From positions 1-64,000 of the forward strand of contig CAVPCY010000025.1 in NCBI GenBank assembly GCA_963702525.1: a stretch of DNA of 64,000 bases, read 5' to 3'. The stretch's first letter is position 1. Each line of letters starts with the position of its first letter. The notes beneath the pieces are model-generated. The model did not search any database, was not told the origin of the DNA, and was given only the letters and a program-made list of their open reading frames with translations. The stretch comes from CAVPCY01 sp963702525. GTDB lineage: Bacteria > Actinomycetota > Coriobacteriia > Anaerosomatales > PHET01. The position numbers and the translations under genes are program-made. Of this stretch, positions 10,549 to 19,700 are shown in pieces.

Positions 10549-12132
10549 CCTGACTCCTCGCAGTCGCGGGCGCGAGCGCTCTTCGATGCATACATCGCGT
10601 CGTCGGCGGCCCAACTGAGCTCGCCGAGGCTCGTGCCGTCTCTGGGGGTCACCGCGATGCCTATGCTGGCGCCCATCACGAACGGTTCCCCGGAGCACGC
10701 GTCGCACGGGTGCTCGGACAGTGCGGTCATGATGCGGTCTGCCACGACGGCGGCCTCGTAGTCTCCCGCGCGCGGCATCATGATCGCGAACTCGTCGCCC
10801 CCCACCCGAGCTATCGTGCTGTAGCTGCGCACTTCAGAGCGCAGCAGTTCCGCGAACCAGACCAACACCGCGTCGCCGCAGAGATGTCCCATGCTGTCGT
10901 TGATGCTCTTGAAACCATCGAGGTCGAACAGGATGTATGCGACCGTCTGCCCGTTGCGCTCCGCTTCCGCCAGCGCGCTGGCGGTGTCCTCTTCCAATCG
11001 CCGCCTGTTCAGCAGCCCGGTGAGGAAGTCATGGTCGGCAGCGTGCTTGAGCGCGGCCTCTGCTTCGGCCAGCCCTTCGAAGTTGCGGTTCAGCGCCCGT
11101 GCCAGCTCGGCGATCTCGTCGCTCCCGTCGATGGTGAGCCGGCGTCCATTCGCTCCGCTCGCACTGGTCCTGATCACCTCGTCATGGAGCGTGGTCAGGC
11201 GCCTCATGATCGTCGACTCCATGGTGAACCCGAGTGCGACGCCGAAGAACACCGAGAATCCCACCAGCCCGATCCCGACGTAGCGCAGGGTGTCCGAGGC
11301 TCGCTCCATCGCCGCTCGGCGCTCCCGAACCGCGAAGACGAGCGCCGCCCTACCGTCCATCCCGCGCACCGTCGCCCAACTCTCGATCGTCTCGCTGTCA
11401 AGGGCGCCGGAGTACGCTTCGCCGAGTTCCTCGCCGTAACCATAGGGATGGCGGGGCAGGATCGAGGCGCGGGCCGTGGGGCGGCCTGCGGAGACATTCA
11501 GCTCGGTCATGCCCTCCACTTCGGCGATCTCCTCGGCGCCCACGAATCGCCCGATCACGAGGACACCGTTCGGGTCGACGTTCCCCTCGCTCGAAGTGAC
11601 TGGCTCCATAGCTATGGCAGCCACACCGCCTGGCAGTGCGACGAGCCCGCTTCGGGTACCCGTCGCACTCGCCGGCGCCGCGATCCGATTCAGGTTGACG
11701 ATGGCGCGTTCCATAGACCTCTGAAGCTCGACGATCTCCCCGGTTGACGGGTCCGAGGCGACCGCGTGACAGGTTCACCGTCATCGTCCATGAAGACCAT
11801 GAAGTCAGCGTTGATGTTGGCAAGCGTGCCGCTGGGGAGGTTCCCTCGGGGTACTCCGGCCGGCGCCCGGCCACGAAGTCATATGTCTCGGTCCAGTGCG
11901 CCCAATCGGATGCGAGTGCTGCGCAGGGTGACCGGGTACGTGTTGAAAGCCGTTCGAGCGCGAGCAGCGTCCTTTAGCACGTTCTCCGCCTCGAGTTCGG
12001 AGAACGAGTGCGTCACGACGCTGTTCAGCATCAGCAGGAAGGAGACGGTCGCCACCACGAATACCACGACCATAGCGCCAAGCACGCGGGCGCGAAGGGT
12101 ATGTCGCCCGAAGCTCTCACCGCGTCAACCAT
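10545..12132 (-). CDS. Membrane diguanylate cyclase: CHASE4-HAMP-GGDEF, frame-broken
   Basis: Reads as an N-terminal membrane helix (VLGAMVVVFVVATVSFLLML), a CHASE4-type sensor (ETYDFVAGRRPEY then NINADFMVFMDDDGEP), a second membrane helix near IGLVGFSVFFGVALGF, a HAMP region, and a GGDEF domain with intact active site RVGGDEFAI preceded by DHDFLTGLLNRRR. It should make cyclic di-GMP from GTP in response to an extracytoplasmic signal. No RxxD product-inhibition site is obvious just before GGDEF. Breaks near 11890, 11840 and probably 12115 must be bridged; without the last the start would be GTG at 12085. No EAL domain follows. The stop overlaps the YdeI-like gene. Confidence 0.75.
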
Positions 12133-12164
12133 CCCGCCGGGGCAAGGCGCGCGTCACTCTGCCC

Positions 12165-12210
12165 GATGCCATGGCATCGAGACCCGATTCCCGGGCCATG
12201 GCGATCCATG
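12165..12210. promoter_or_regulatory. Palindromic sites upstream of the cyclase gene
   Basis: GATGCCATGGCATC (12165-12178) is a perfect 14-bp palindrome, and CCATGG occurs twice more as CCATGGcgatCCATGG (12195-12210). They lie in the 237-bp gap before the diguanylate cyclase start, where a minus-strand promoter should be, and could be operator sites. No other gene is supported in 12133-12369. Confidence 0.25.
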
Positions 12211-12369
12211 GTCCGGCACCTGCTGGGCGTGCTTCGAGCGCGCGCAGACAAGCGGGCACACTCCTTTCCCGTCACGTCTGGTATCGGGAGCGGGCCTGAC
12301 CTGCTTGAATGCGACTTGGGTGAGCGCGGATCAGACCGAGCGCGACGGGGTGCTACCGCGAGGGCCGCG

Positions 12370-13464
12370 TTAGGGAGTGAGGGTGCTCTTCCACGAGCTC
12401 AACGCCGACACCGGCCCGCCGAGGAAGTACGGGTCGTCTACCGCCCTGCGGTAGGCGCGTGCGCTGTCGCGGGTGCTGGTCAGCTCCCAGTCTTGGACGC
12501 CCTTCAAGCCGACTTCGCGCCGGTCGTAGTAGATGACGGCCTTGATCTGCGGGTAGCGCCAGCGCATCTCGGAGTAAGTCTGCTTGATCCACGCCGCCTT
12601 GTTGCCACCGTACGAAACGGTCGCCATCTCAGCCAAGACGATCGGCTTGTTGAACCTGTTCATGTATGCAAGGGGCCCGGCATAGAGATCCGCGAAGGTG
12701 GTCCAGCGCTGCCCCGGACTCGAGGTGCCCCAGTTGAAACCGCTCAGGCCGATCCAGTCAACGTAGGCGTCGCCCGGATAGTAGGCCTCGACGCGGTTCT
12801 GGTACGTGCCCGGGTAGCTTCGGCGGTTCGGACTCCACACCCACGTCACGTTGGTGGCGCCTTCCCTCCTGAAGATGGTATGAATGCGCCGCCAAGCCGC
12901 CCGGAACTTGGCGGGGGAGTTGCCGTTGACCGTTCCGCACCACGGATACCACGTGCCGTTCATCTCGTGCATCGGCCTGATCATCACCGGCCCGCCCACC
13001 GACTTGACCGCGCGCGCCCACGTGCGGATGTAGTTGTCGTAGTAGCCGGCATTGATGTCTGCGAGTTGGTAGGTAGGCTGTTTCGCAGGCTGCGTGAGGT
13101 AGTTGGGATCCCCGCCCGGATTCCACGGCTCCCACGTGATCATGGGAATCGCGCCCCGATCCAACACCGCCCTGACCTGAGACGTCAGGAACTTCTCGGG
13201 AGAGGAGGGATTGGTCGTGCGCGGTCCCCATGCCTGGTACCACATCACGATAGCGGGGGCCTTGCCCGACGACTCTGCCGCATACCGATCGAGCGCTGCC
13301 ACCTCCCACGGGAGGTTGGACTTGTAGACGCCCACGTACGCACCGCGGGAGGGCGGTCGGACCTTGCCGGCCATCGTTGCTCCCAGCGCATCGCTCGCCG
13401 GCACTGCGAACAGCGCCACGGCGACCAGCACGGTGACGACACGCTTGGCCTGTCTCGTCCTCAT
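12370..13464 (-). CDS. Secreted GH26-like glycoside hydrolase
   Basis: About 364 residues. ATG at 13464 (MRTRQAKRVV) has GGAGTGAG just before; ATG at 13476 is an alternative. Residues 1-29 are a signal peptide ending at DALGA. The mature part has GH26 features: RPMHEMNGTWYPW (Glu about residue 168, expected acid/base) and KPIVLAEMATVS (Glu about residue 275, expected nucleophile), with WSPNRRSYPGTYQNR and YPGDAYVDWIGLSGFNWG between them, typical of mannanase/lichenase-like clan A barrels. It probably cleaves a beta-glycan outside the cell; the substrate is not predictable. No carbohydrate-binding module is visible. Confidence 0.8.
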   Translation of the reverse strand: MRTRQAKRVVTVLVAVALFAVPASDALGATMAGKVRPPSRGAYVGVYKSNLPWEVAALDRYAAESSGKAPAIVMWYQAWGPRTTNPSSPEKFLTSQVRAVLDRGAIPMITWEPWNPGGDPNYLTQPAKQPTYQLADINAGYYDNYIRTWARAVKSVGGPVMIRPMHEMNGTWYPWCGTVNGNSPAKFRAAWRRIHTIFRREGATNVTWVWSPNRRSYPGTYQNRVEAYYPGDAYVDWIGLSGFNWGTSSPGQRWTTFADLYAGPLAYMNRFNKPIVLAEMATVSYGGNKAAWIKQTYSEMRWRYPQIKAVIYYDRREVGLKGVQDWELTSTRDSARAYRRAVDDPYFLGGPVSALSSWKSTLTP

Positions 13465-13576
13465 CTCACTCCGCATCGCCGAGTCCCCGCACTTGGGCAC
13501 TATCGATACGTGGGGCCACCCCACCCTAGTGTCGCTATGTGTCGGTGCGCAGGCCGCGCGCCACAAGGAGGAGCCG

Positions 13577-14503
13577 ATGCCCATCCGCTACAGGATCCTG
13601 TCGCTTGACGGAGGGGGCATCCGGGGTCTGCTGAGTTCGCGCCTGCTCGAGCGCATCGAGCGGCCCGCCCCGGCACCCTCGATCGGGTGGACTTGTTCGC
13701 CGGCACCTCCACCGGCGCGATACTGGCACTCGCGCTCGCCGCGGGCCTGAAGCCATCGGTCATGAGCCACGTCTATGTTGATCGGGGTGCCGAGGTCTTC
13801 GAAGAGACGGTCTGGGACCTCACCGATATCGACCGCCTTGTCCGAGCTGACTACACCAACGACGGCCTGAGGCGCGTGCTCGACCGACACCTTCGGGTCG
13901 CGCACGCTCGGCGACTTGGAGCGCCGTGTCGTCGTCGCCACCTTCGATCTGGACAGCGGTTCTGTCACCCGCGAAGGCGTGCGCTCGTGGAAGCCGAAGT
14001 TCTTCCACAACTTCGAGGAACCGGGCTCGACCGATCGCGACCAGCTCGTCGTCGACGTGGCTATGCGTTCCTGCTCGGCGCCGACGTACTTCCCCATCTA
14101 CCAGGGGTATGTGGATGGCGGCGTGGTCGCCAACAACCCGAGCATGTGCGCATTGGCCCAAGCGCTGCACGACGACACCGGCGGCCAGCATGCGAGCTAC
14201 GTGGCGCTGCTGTCGGTGGGCACCGGTGTAGTGCCGCGTTTCGTCGATGAGGAAGATGCGAACTGGGGTTACGCGCAGTGGGCCAAACCGCTCCTCAACA
14301 TCGTGTTCGAGGGAGGATCGGGCCTGGCCGACTACGAGTGCCGCCAGATCCTGGGTCGGCGGTACCAGCGACTCAACCCCGTACTCGACACTGCCGTCGC
14401 GCTCGACTCGGTCGAGAGTTGCACGGAACTCGAGCGCGTGGCAGCCAGAGCCGACCTCGGCGAGACCATCGAGTGGCTCGACCGAAGCTTCGGACCGCCG
14501 TAG
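13577..14503 (+). CDS. Patatin-like phospholipase, two frame breaks
   Basis: ATG at 13577 follows AAGGAGG. The oxyanion-hole motif DGGGIRG is at residues 11-17, the nucleophile elbow FAGTSTGAIL at about 40-50, and the catalytic Asp in YVDGGVVANNPS near residue 180: all parts of a patatin Ser-Asp dyad are present. Frame changes near 13668 and 13908 separate the three pieces. The length (about 308 residues) fits soluble patatins, so it should be a cytoplasmic or membrane-associated lipid acyl hydrolase. I see no CBASS-type cyclase beside it; the nearest nucleotide cyclase is the GGDEF gene, which is not known to pair with patatins. Confidence 0.8.
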
Positions 14504-14528
14504 GCGCACCTACAGGTGCGGTGCAGAA

Positions 14529-14554
14529 GGGCCGCCGGATTCCACCGACGGCCC
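14529..14554. terminator. Hairpin between convergent patatin and cbiM genes
   Basis: GGGCCGCCGG (14529-14538) and CCGACGGCCC (14545-14554) pair with one mismatch around a 6-base loop. It lies between two converging stop codons and could stop transcripts from both sides. No clear T-run follows. Confidence 0.45.
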
Positions 14555-14592
14555 CGCTGTCTCACCAAACGCCCGGCAGCGCTTTGTGATGT

Positions 14593-15648
14593 CTAGGTAG
14601 CTCCGGGACTCCGCCGAGACGACCGCTTCGCGAGCAGCGTTCCGATGCCCAGCGCGATCGCGAACACCAGCAACGCACCCACGACCCCGGCCGTGCTCGT
14701 TCCCGCGTCAACCGCCGGCCACGCGGGTGCGGCCTCCTCGGCAGCGCCTTCCTCGGCGGCGCCCGACTTGAAGGCGTAGTCCGGGAGGAACGCCGTGCGC
14801 TCCTGGATCGCTGCGAGCGAGCTGTGCAGCGAGACGGATGCCCCCTCGATCTCCGGCGACCCCGCGACCTTCTCGATCGACCACTCGAGACCGTCGGGGT
14901 TGGTCGACGCGAACCACGCGACCGCAACGCCCGAGATGAGCGCGGCGGCGGCGAGTCCGATCAGGACGGGCTTGAGATTCAGCCCCTTGAGCGAGGACTG
15001 CGGTCGCGTTGCGGGTGAGCAGCTCGGGCTGGGCCTGCTTCACGAACAGCACGACGCCCGCGGTGACCAACCCCTCGACCAAGCCCGATGCCGAGGTGGA
15101 TCGGAAGCATCAGCACAAGGAAGGTCGTCAGCGGCAACTCGCTGATCCCCGAGAAGAAGGTCTCGAGTACCACGCCCAGCGCGCCCAGTTGAAGCCCGAC
15201 GATCGCGGCCACGATGCTGCCGGTGATGATCCGGCCGTTGGTGAGCTTGTCGCCCACGATCTTCTTGTAGACGTAGGGGAAGGCGATGAACGCCGGGAAG
15301 AAGCCGAGGTTGAAGATGTTGGCCCCCAACGCCAGCAGACCGCCGTCCGCGAAGAAGAGCGCCTGCACCCCGAGCACCGAGGCCATCACCAGGAACGCCG
15401 CGTATGGCCCCAAGCAGTATTGTCAGGATCAGCCCGCCCCCCAGATGCCCGCTCGATCCAGTGGCGGGAATCGTGAAGTTGAGCATCTGCGCCGCGAAGA
15501 TGAACGCGCCCGCGACGCCCATCAGCGGGATCTTGCTCTCGTCCGGGTCCTCCCGGACCTTCTTCGCGCAGTAGACCGCGGTGGCGCCTGTGGCCACCCA
15601 CATCGCCCCGCCGACGGCTGGGGAGATGAGTGCGTCTGCCATGTGCAT
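14593..15648 (-). CDS. cbiM: CbiM/NikM ECF transporter permease with C-terminal PDGLE domain
   Basis: Starts MHMADALISPAVG, the usual CbiM start whose N-terminal Met-His forms part of the Ni/Co site. Then come GSSGHLGGGLILTILLG, GPYAAFLVMASVLG and QALFFADGGLLALGANIFN, all diagnostic of the CbiM substrate-binding membrane subunit. After IGLVEGLVTAGVV the protein continues into a PDGLE (CbiN-like) tail, with NPDGLEWSIEKVAG near 14890 and a final membrane helix. Three single-base insertions (near 15410, 15078 and 15000) must be ignored; the total is then about 351 residues. With NikR next door the likely ion is nickel. The partner genes cbiQ and cbiO lie on the other strand beyond nikR. Confidence 0.85.
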
Positions 15649-15697
15649 GCCGGCTTACCCCCTTGTCGATTACACTTCCTGAATTCGTATTCCCTTG

Positions 15698-15841
15698 GTG
15701 TTACGTCGCTCGGTTTCGTGCTACGCTTGCTGTCGAACCTAGACCCCTCGGGCTACGCCGTCAACATCTTCTGGCGAATTCGCACGAACACGCTGCCAGA
15801 TGCGTGCCCTGTGGCAAGACAACCCGTGGTATGTAGCACGA
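15698..15841. promoter_or_regulatory. Candidate NikR half-sites between cbiM and nikR
   Basis: The divergent gap holds GTGTTAC (15698-15704), GTGCTAC (15718-15724) and, inverted, GTAGCAC (15833-15839). TCGTGCTAC and GTAGCACGA are exact complements, but 108 bp apart. GTGTTAC-type half-sites are described for NikR in some anaerobes, usually with about 13-14 bp between inverted halves; that spacing is not seen here, so this is a weak call. Confidence 0.25.
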
Positions 15842-15864
15842 CGCGCGCACCTAGGAGGCCCACA

Positions 15865-16284
15865 ATGCCTGATGTCGTCAGATTCGGAATCTCGGCCGAC
15901 GAGCGCCTGCTCGAGAGATTCGACGCTCTCATCGCCGACAAGGGCTACGTGAATCGCTCCGAGGCGGTCCGCGACCTCATCCGCAACGCCCTTGTCGAGG
16001 ACCAGTGGGAGGTCGGAGAGGACGAGGCCGTCGGGACGGTGACGCTCGTGTACGACCACCACTCGACCGATCTTGCCGACAAGCTCACCGAGCACCAGCA
16101 CTCCCACCATGACGCCATCATCTCCACGCTTCACATCCATCTCGATGCGCACAACTGCTTGGAGGTCGTGGTGCTGCGAGGCCAAGCCAGAGAGATCGGC
16201 CGGCTCGCGTCTCAGCTCATCGGGACCAAGGGCGTCAAGCACGGCAAGTTCGTCGCGACCACCACCGGCGACGGCATAACCTAG
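15865..16284 (+). CDS. nikR: Nickel-responsive regulator NikR
   Basis: 139 residues, ATG with AGGAGG seven bases upstream. Residues 1-45 form a ribbon-helix-helix DNA-binding domain (VVRFGISADERLLERFD, YVNRSEAVRDLIRNAL). The C-terminal ACT-like domain carries the high-affinity Ni site: HIHLDAHNC places His-x-His and Cys with the same spacing as His87, His89 and Cys95 of the E. coli protein, and HQHSHHD supplies the His76 equivalent. NikR binds Ni(II) and represses nickel import genes. Its position between cbiM and cbiQ/cbiO indicates that it controls that transporter. Confidence 0.95.
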   Translation: MPDVVRFGISADERLLERFDALIADKGYVNRSEAVRDLIRNALVEDQWEVGEDEAVGTVTLVYDHHSTDLADKLTEHQHSHHDAIISTLHIHLDAHNCLEVVVLRGQAREIGRLASQLIGTKGVKHGKFVATTTGDGIT

Positions 16285-16293
16285 GTAATCGCC

Positions 16294-17108
16294 ATGTCCT
16301 CACTCGAAGAAGGACTCTACGACCTCGGAAGGCTCGACCAGCTGGCGTACCAGGACACTCGGGTGCACCGGCTCGACCCTCGGGCCAAGGTGGTCACGAC
16401 GCTGGTGTTCCTCGTCTGCGTGGTGTCGTTTGGGAAGTACGATCTCCTCGCGATGACGCCGTTCGTGCTCTACCCGGTCTTCACTGCCGCCGATGGCAAC
16501 CTCCCCTTCGACTTCCTCGCGCGCAAGCTACTCATCGCCGCACCGTTCGCGTTCTTCGTCGGTATCTTCAATCCCCTCTTCGACACCGAGACCGTCGTCC
16601 AGATTCGGAGCCATCAGCATCTCGGGGGGCTGGTTGTCCTTCGCCGCGATCATGTTCAGGTTCTTCCTGACCATCAGTGCTGCGCTGGTGCTCATCGGCA
16701 CGACCAGCTTCAACGGCGTATGCATGGGCCTTGAGAAGCTCGGCATGCCCGACGTGCTCGCCACCCAGCTGCTCTTCCTCTACCGCTACATATTCGTGCT
16801 GGGCGAGGAGACGATGCGCATGTCGCGTGCCCGCGCGAGCCGCTCCTTCGGCAAGCGCGGGATGGACATCCGTGTCTACAGCCAGATACTCGGCCACCTG
16901 CTGCCTGCGCACATATGCGCGTGCGCAGCACGTGTATCAAGCGATGCTCGCGCGCGGCTTCGACGGCCACGTCCGCATCATGCGCACCCTCGACTTCACC
17001 GCACGAGACGCCGCCTACATCACAGGCTGGTCGGCGGCGTTCGTGGTCTTCCGTCTCTACAACGTCCCAGTGCTTCTCGGCCAGTTCGTGACGGGGTTGA
17101 TCTCATGA
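16294..17108 (+). CDS. cbiQ: CbiQ ECF transporter T component, two frame breaks
   Basis: Starts 10 bp after nikR. LDPRAKVVTTLVFLVCVVSF is the typical CbiQ N-terminal helix, followed by several membrane segments. SRARASRSFGKRGMD and YQAMLARGFDGHVR match the two cytoplasmic coupling motifs (A-R-[AG] type) that contact the ATPase. Single extra bases near 16606 and 16908 interrupt the frame; without them it would be about 270 residues, normal for CbiQ. It couples ATP hydrolysis by CbiO to Ni/Co uptake through CbiM. The stop overlaps the cbiO start (ATGA). Confidence 0.85.
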
Positions 17109-17857
17109 GCCACCACAGTATCGAAGTATCCGGCTTGGGCTTCGCGTACCCCGACGGCACGATCGCCCTGTCCGACGTCTCGTTCTATGTCGGACACGGA
17201 GAGTCCGTCGCACTCGTTGGTGCGAACGGCGCGGGCAAGTCCACGCTCCTGATGCAGCTGCTCGGCTTCCTGCTGCCAACGGCAGGATCGGTGCGAGTGG
17301 GTGACGTGCCCGTCACCAAGTCCACGCTCGGCGACATCCGCAAGACCGTGGGCATGGTGTTCCAAGATCCCGACGACCAGCTCTTCATGCCGAGCGTGTT
17401 CGAGGACGTGGCGTTCGGGCCGATGAACCTGGGTCTGCCCCCCGAGGAGATCGAGGGCCGGGTGAGCGACGCGCTGAGGAGGGTGGGCGCCGAGAGGCTC
17501 CGAGACCGGCCACCCTACCGCCTGTCGGGCGGCGAGAAGCGCGCGGTGGCGATCGCGACGGTGCTCGCGATGTGCCCGAGCCTGCTCATCATGGACGAGC
17601 CGTCGTCGAACCTCGACCCAAGGGCACGCCGACGACTGATCGAGCTGCTCGCAACGTTCGAGCACACCAAGATCATCGCAACGCACGACTTGGATCTGGC
17701 GATGGACCTGTGCGACCGAACCATCGTGATGAGCGGGGGAACGATAACCGCCGACGGCCCCACGCGCGAGGTGTTCGCGGACGACACGCTGCTTCAGGCG
17801 AGCGGGCTGGAGCGCCCGCTGGGCCTCCAAGCCTGCCCGGTCTGCGGAGCAGTCTAG
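17105..17857 (+). CDS. cbiO: CbiO ATP-binding protein of nickel/cobalt ECF transporter
   Basis: 250 residues. Walker A is GANGAGKST (about residue 40), the Q-loop is VFQDPDDQLF (the form typical of CbiO/EcfA), the signature is LSGGEKR, Walker B is LLIMDEPSSNLDP, and the switch histidine is in IIATHDLDLA. The ATG overlaps the cbiQ stop, so translation is probably coupled. The C-terminus ends ACPVCGAV, a CxxC not needed for ATPase function. The TAG stop shares CTAG with the convergent membrane gene. Confidence 0.93.
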   Translation: MSHHSIEVSGLGFAYPDGTIALSDVSFYVGHGESVALVGANGAGKSTLLMQLLGFLLPTAGSVRVGDVPVTKSTLGDIRKTVGMVFQDPDDQLFMPSVFEDVAFGPMNLGLPPEEIEGRVSDALRRVGAERLRDRPPYRLSGGEKRAVAIATVLAMCPSLLIMDEPSSNLDPRARRRLIELLATFEHTKIIATHDLDLAMDLCDRTIVMSGGTITADGPTREVFADDTLLQASGLERPLGLQACPVCGAV

Positions 17858-18501
17858 ACGATCCCGGTGCTGCGCCAGACTCCGGCGGCGATCCCGAACG
17901 CGGGCCCGTACCAGACCAGCCCGCCGATGATGTAGATCACGACGTCTTTGCGAGCAGTGTCGGCAAGCTCGCCGATCCGACCCACCTCGAAAGCGCTGAT
18001 GTAGACGACGTACGCGACGAGCACGAGCGCGCCCACCAGCGCTACCGCCTGTACGGCGGTCCGCAGGTCGATCCGAGACCTGAAGCGGCGAACGAGCGCG
18101 ATCACCAGCGGCGAGGCGAGTGCGGCCAGCAGCAGCGCGGCAAGCGGGGTCGTCACCGCTCGGTACTCCGGGCCGAGATACTGATTGATCGGCACCAACA
18201 TCAGCGAGCTGAGGAAGAGGACCGCCACACCGCTCAGCACCACCAGCGGTGTCAGCACCGCCATGCGAATGATTACCGTCTTCGCGTCATCGTGACTGTC
18301 GGTCAGCAGTGTGAGCAGCAGTCCCAGCACGAAAGGAACGGTCACGAGCGCCACGTACTGGAAGGTGTAGGTGCGAAAAGGCAGTTGCCCGATGGCGATC
18401 GAGCCCGGTACCAAGAAGAGCAAGATGAACGCGTAGACCAGCGCGTAGGTGTCGGACACGCGGGGCAGTTGCGGCTCGGTCGTGGCCAACTCCTCGGACA
18501 T
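17854..18501 (-). CDS. Six-helix membrane protein of unknown function
   Basis: 215 residues, ATG after AGGAGGCGCTGA. Six hydrophobic helices are separated by short loops; the only charged cluster is VRRFRSRIDLRT near residue 140. No family is recognisable and no catalytic motif is seen. It is the only gene on its strand here, convergent with cbiO and divergent from azlC, so context gives no role. Confidence 0.7.
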   Translation of the reverse strand: MSEELATTEPQLPRVSDTYALVYAFILLFLVPGSIAIGQLPFRTYTFQYVALVTVPFVLGLLLTLLTDSHDDAKTVIIRMAVLTPLVVLSGVAVLFLSSLMLVPINQYLGPEYRAVTTPLAALLLAALASPLVIALVRRFRSRIDLRTAVQAVALVGALVLVAYVVYISAFEVGRIGELADTARKDVVIYIIGGLVWYGPAFGIAAGVWRSTGIV

Positions 18502-18607
18502 TCAGCGCCTCCTGTTAGGTGGGATCCGGCCCGAAGCATGCGCCCGATTCGCCGTGTGAGGATATGACTTCGGTCAAGTCCTGCGTGCTACCATCGGCGT
18601 TCCATCG

Positions 18608-19699
18608 ATGGGGGTTCGAGTGACGCTGAGGTCGCACAGCTTGAAGGCGGGAGCGAGAGACGTCGCGCCCATCTTGCTCGGCATCGTGCCGTTCGGCCTT
18701 GTCGCCGGCGCGTCGGTGATCGAGGCGGGCTTCGGGGTCGCCGAGGCGGTGGGCATGTCGCTCTTCGTCAACGCCGGAGCCTCGCAGATCGTTGCGACAG
18801 CACTGTTCAAAGAGGGCGCGCCGCTCGCCGTCGTGATCGGAACGGCGCTCGTGGTGAACGCCCGGATGTTCATCTACAGCACCTCGATCGCGCCTGTGCT
18901 TGGCGCTGCCTCGCCCAGACTGAGGCCCTTGCTCGGCCACATGCTCGTCGACCAGAACTACGCCACCACGATGACGGTCGGCCGCTTCCGTGAAGACGTC
19001 GACGTCATCTACTACTACATGGGCTGCTGGCTCGCGCTGGCGAGCGTGTGGCAGCTCTCCACGCTCGCCGGTGCGCTGCTGGGCTCGTTCCTGCCAGCCT
19101 CGTTGTCGCTCGACTTCGCAGTGCCGCTCGTGTTTCTGGCGATGCTCGCCCCGGCGCTCAAGGGGCGCGTCGAAGTCGAGGTCGCCGTCGTCACGGGCGT
19201 GGCGGCCGCGGTGCTGGTCCCGCTGCTGCCCATGCAGACCGGGCTGCTTGCGGCGATGCTCGCGGGCATGACCTGGGGCGCATGGAGGGGCGGAGCGGCA
19301 CCGGGCGCTGCCGAAGGAGGCGTCATCGTGAGCCAGACCGCGGCGTTCTGGTTCGTCATCGTGGTGCTCGCGCTGGGCACCTGGCTCATGCGCAGCCTGC
19401 CGATCATGCTGCACGGCGCGGTCGCCACTCCGCGTTGGGCGGAGCGGCTCTTGCGCTACGTGCCCGTCGCCGCGCTCACCGCGCTCGTGGTGCCCGGATC
19501 GCTCTACATCAAGACCGGCACCGAGTACGCGTTCGCGCCGGCACGCACGGTCGCCGCGGTCGTGGCGCTGCTCGTCGCGCTCAGAACGAGAAGCGTGATG
19601 TGGACGCTCGTCACCGGCATGGTGGTGCTGTGGATCGGACAGTGCGGTCGCCGCCGCCTTGTAGGCGCGGTGGGTACACACCTCGAAGGGGGTGTGTGA
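18608..19699 (+). CDS. azlC: AzlC-AzlD branched-chain amino acid exporter, fused in frame
   Basis: Residues 1-235 are AzlC: GIVPFGLVAGASVIEAGFG, FVNAGASQIVATALF, NARMFIYSTSIAPVL and DQNYATTM are typical. From about residue 245 the sequence becomes AzlD-like (WLMRSLPIMLHG, LRYVPVAALTALVVPG). Between them an internal GAAGGAGG lies 7 bp before GTG at 19328, exactly where a separate azlD would start. Either this is a real fusion or an indel in azlC removed a GTGA stop/start overlap. The last residues (GQCGRRRLVGAV) also look frame-shifted; one base less would end the gene at 19665. GTG at 18620 is an alternative start. The pair exports branched-chain amino acids or analogues. Confidence 0.8.
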   Translation: MGVRVTLRSHSLKAGARDVAPILLGIVPFGLVAGASVIEAGFGVAEAVGMSLFVNAGASQIVATALFKEGAPLAVVIGTALVVNARMFIYSTSIAPVLGAASPRLRPLLGHMLVDQNYATTMTVGRFREDVDVIYYYMGCWLALASVWQLSTLAGALLGSFLPASLSLDFAVPLVFLAMLAPALKGRVEVEVAVVTGVAAAVLVPLLPMQTGLLAAMLAGMTWGAWRGGAAPGAAEGGVIVSQTAAFWFVIVVLALGTWLMRSLPIMLHGAVATPRWAERLLRYVPVAALTALVVPGSLYIKTGTEYAFAPARTVAAVVALLVALRTRSVMWTLVTGMVVLWIGQCGRRRLVGAVGTHLEGGV

Positions 19700-19700
19700 C

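Noticed and set aside
12166..13608. Long open frame on the plus strand opposite the GH26 gene
   Set aside because: It has no recognisable domain, is Arg/His/Pro-rich and mirrors the GC-rich codon pattern of the real minus-strand gene with its signal peptide and active site.
13577..14503. Patatin plus nearby GGDEF protein as a CBASS-like defence pair
   Set aside because: GGDEF cyclases are not CBASS nucleotidyltransferases, the genes are separated by a secreted hydrolase, and no CD-NTase, Cap2 or Cap3 gene is present.
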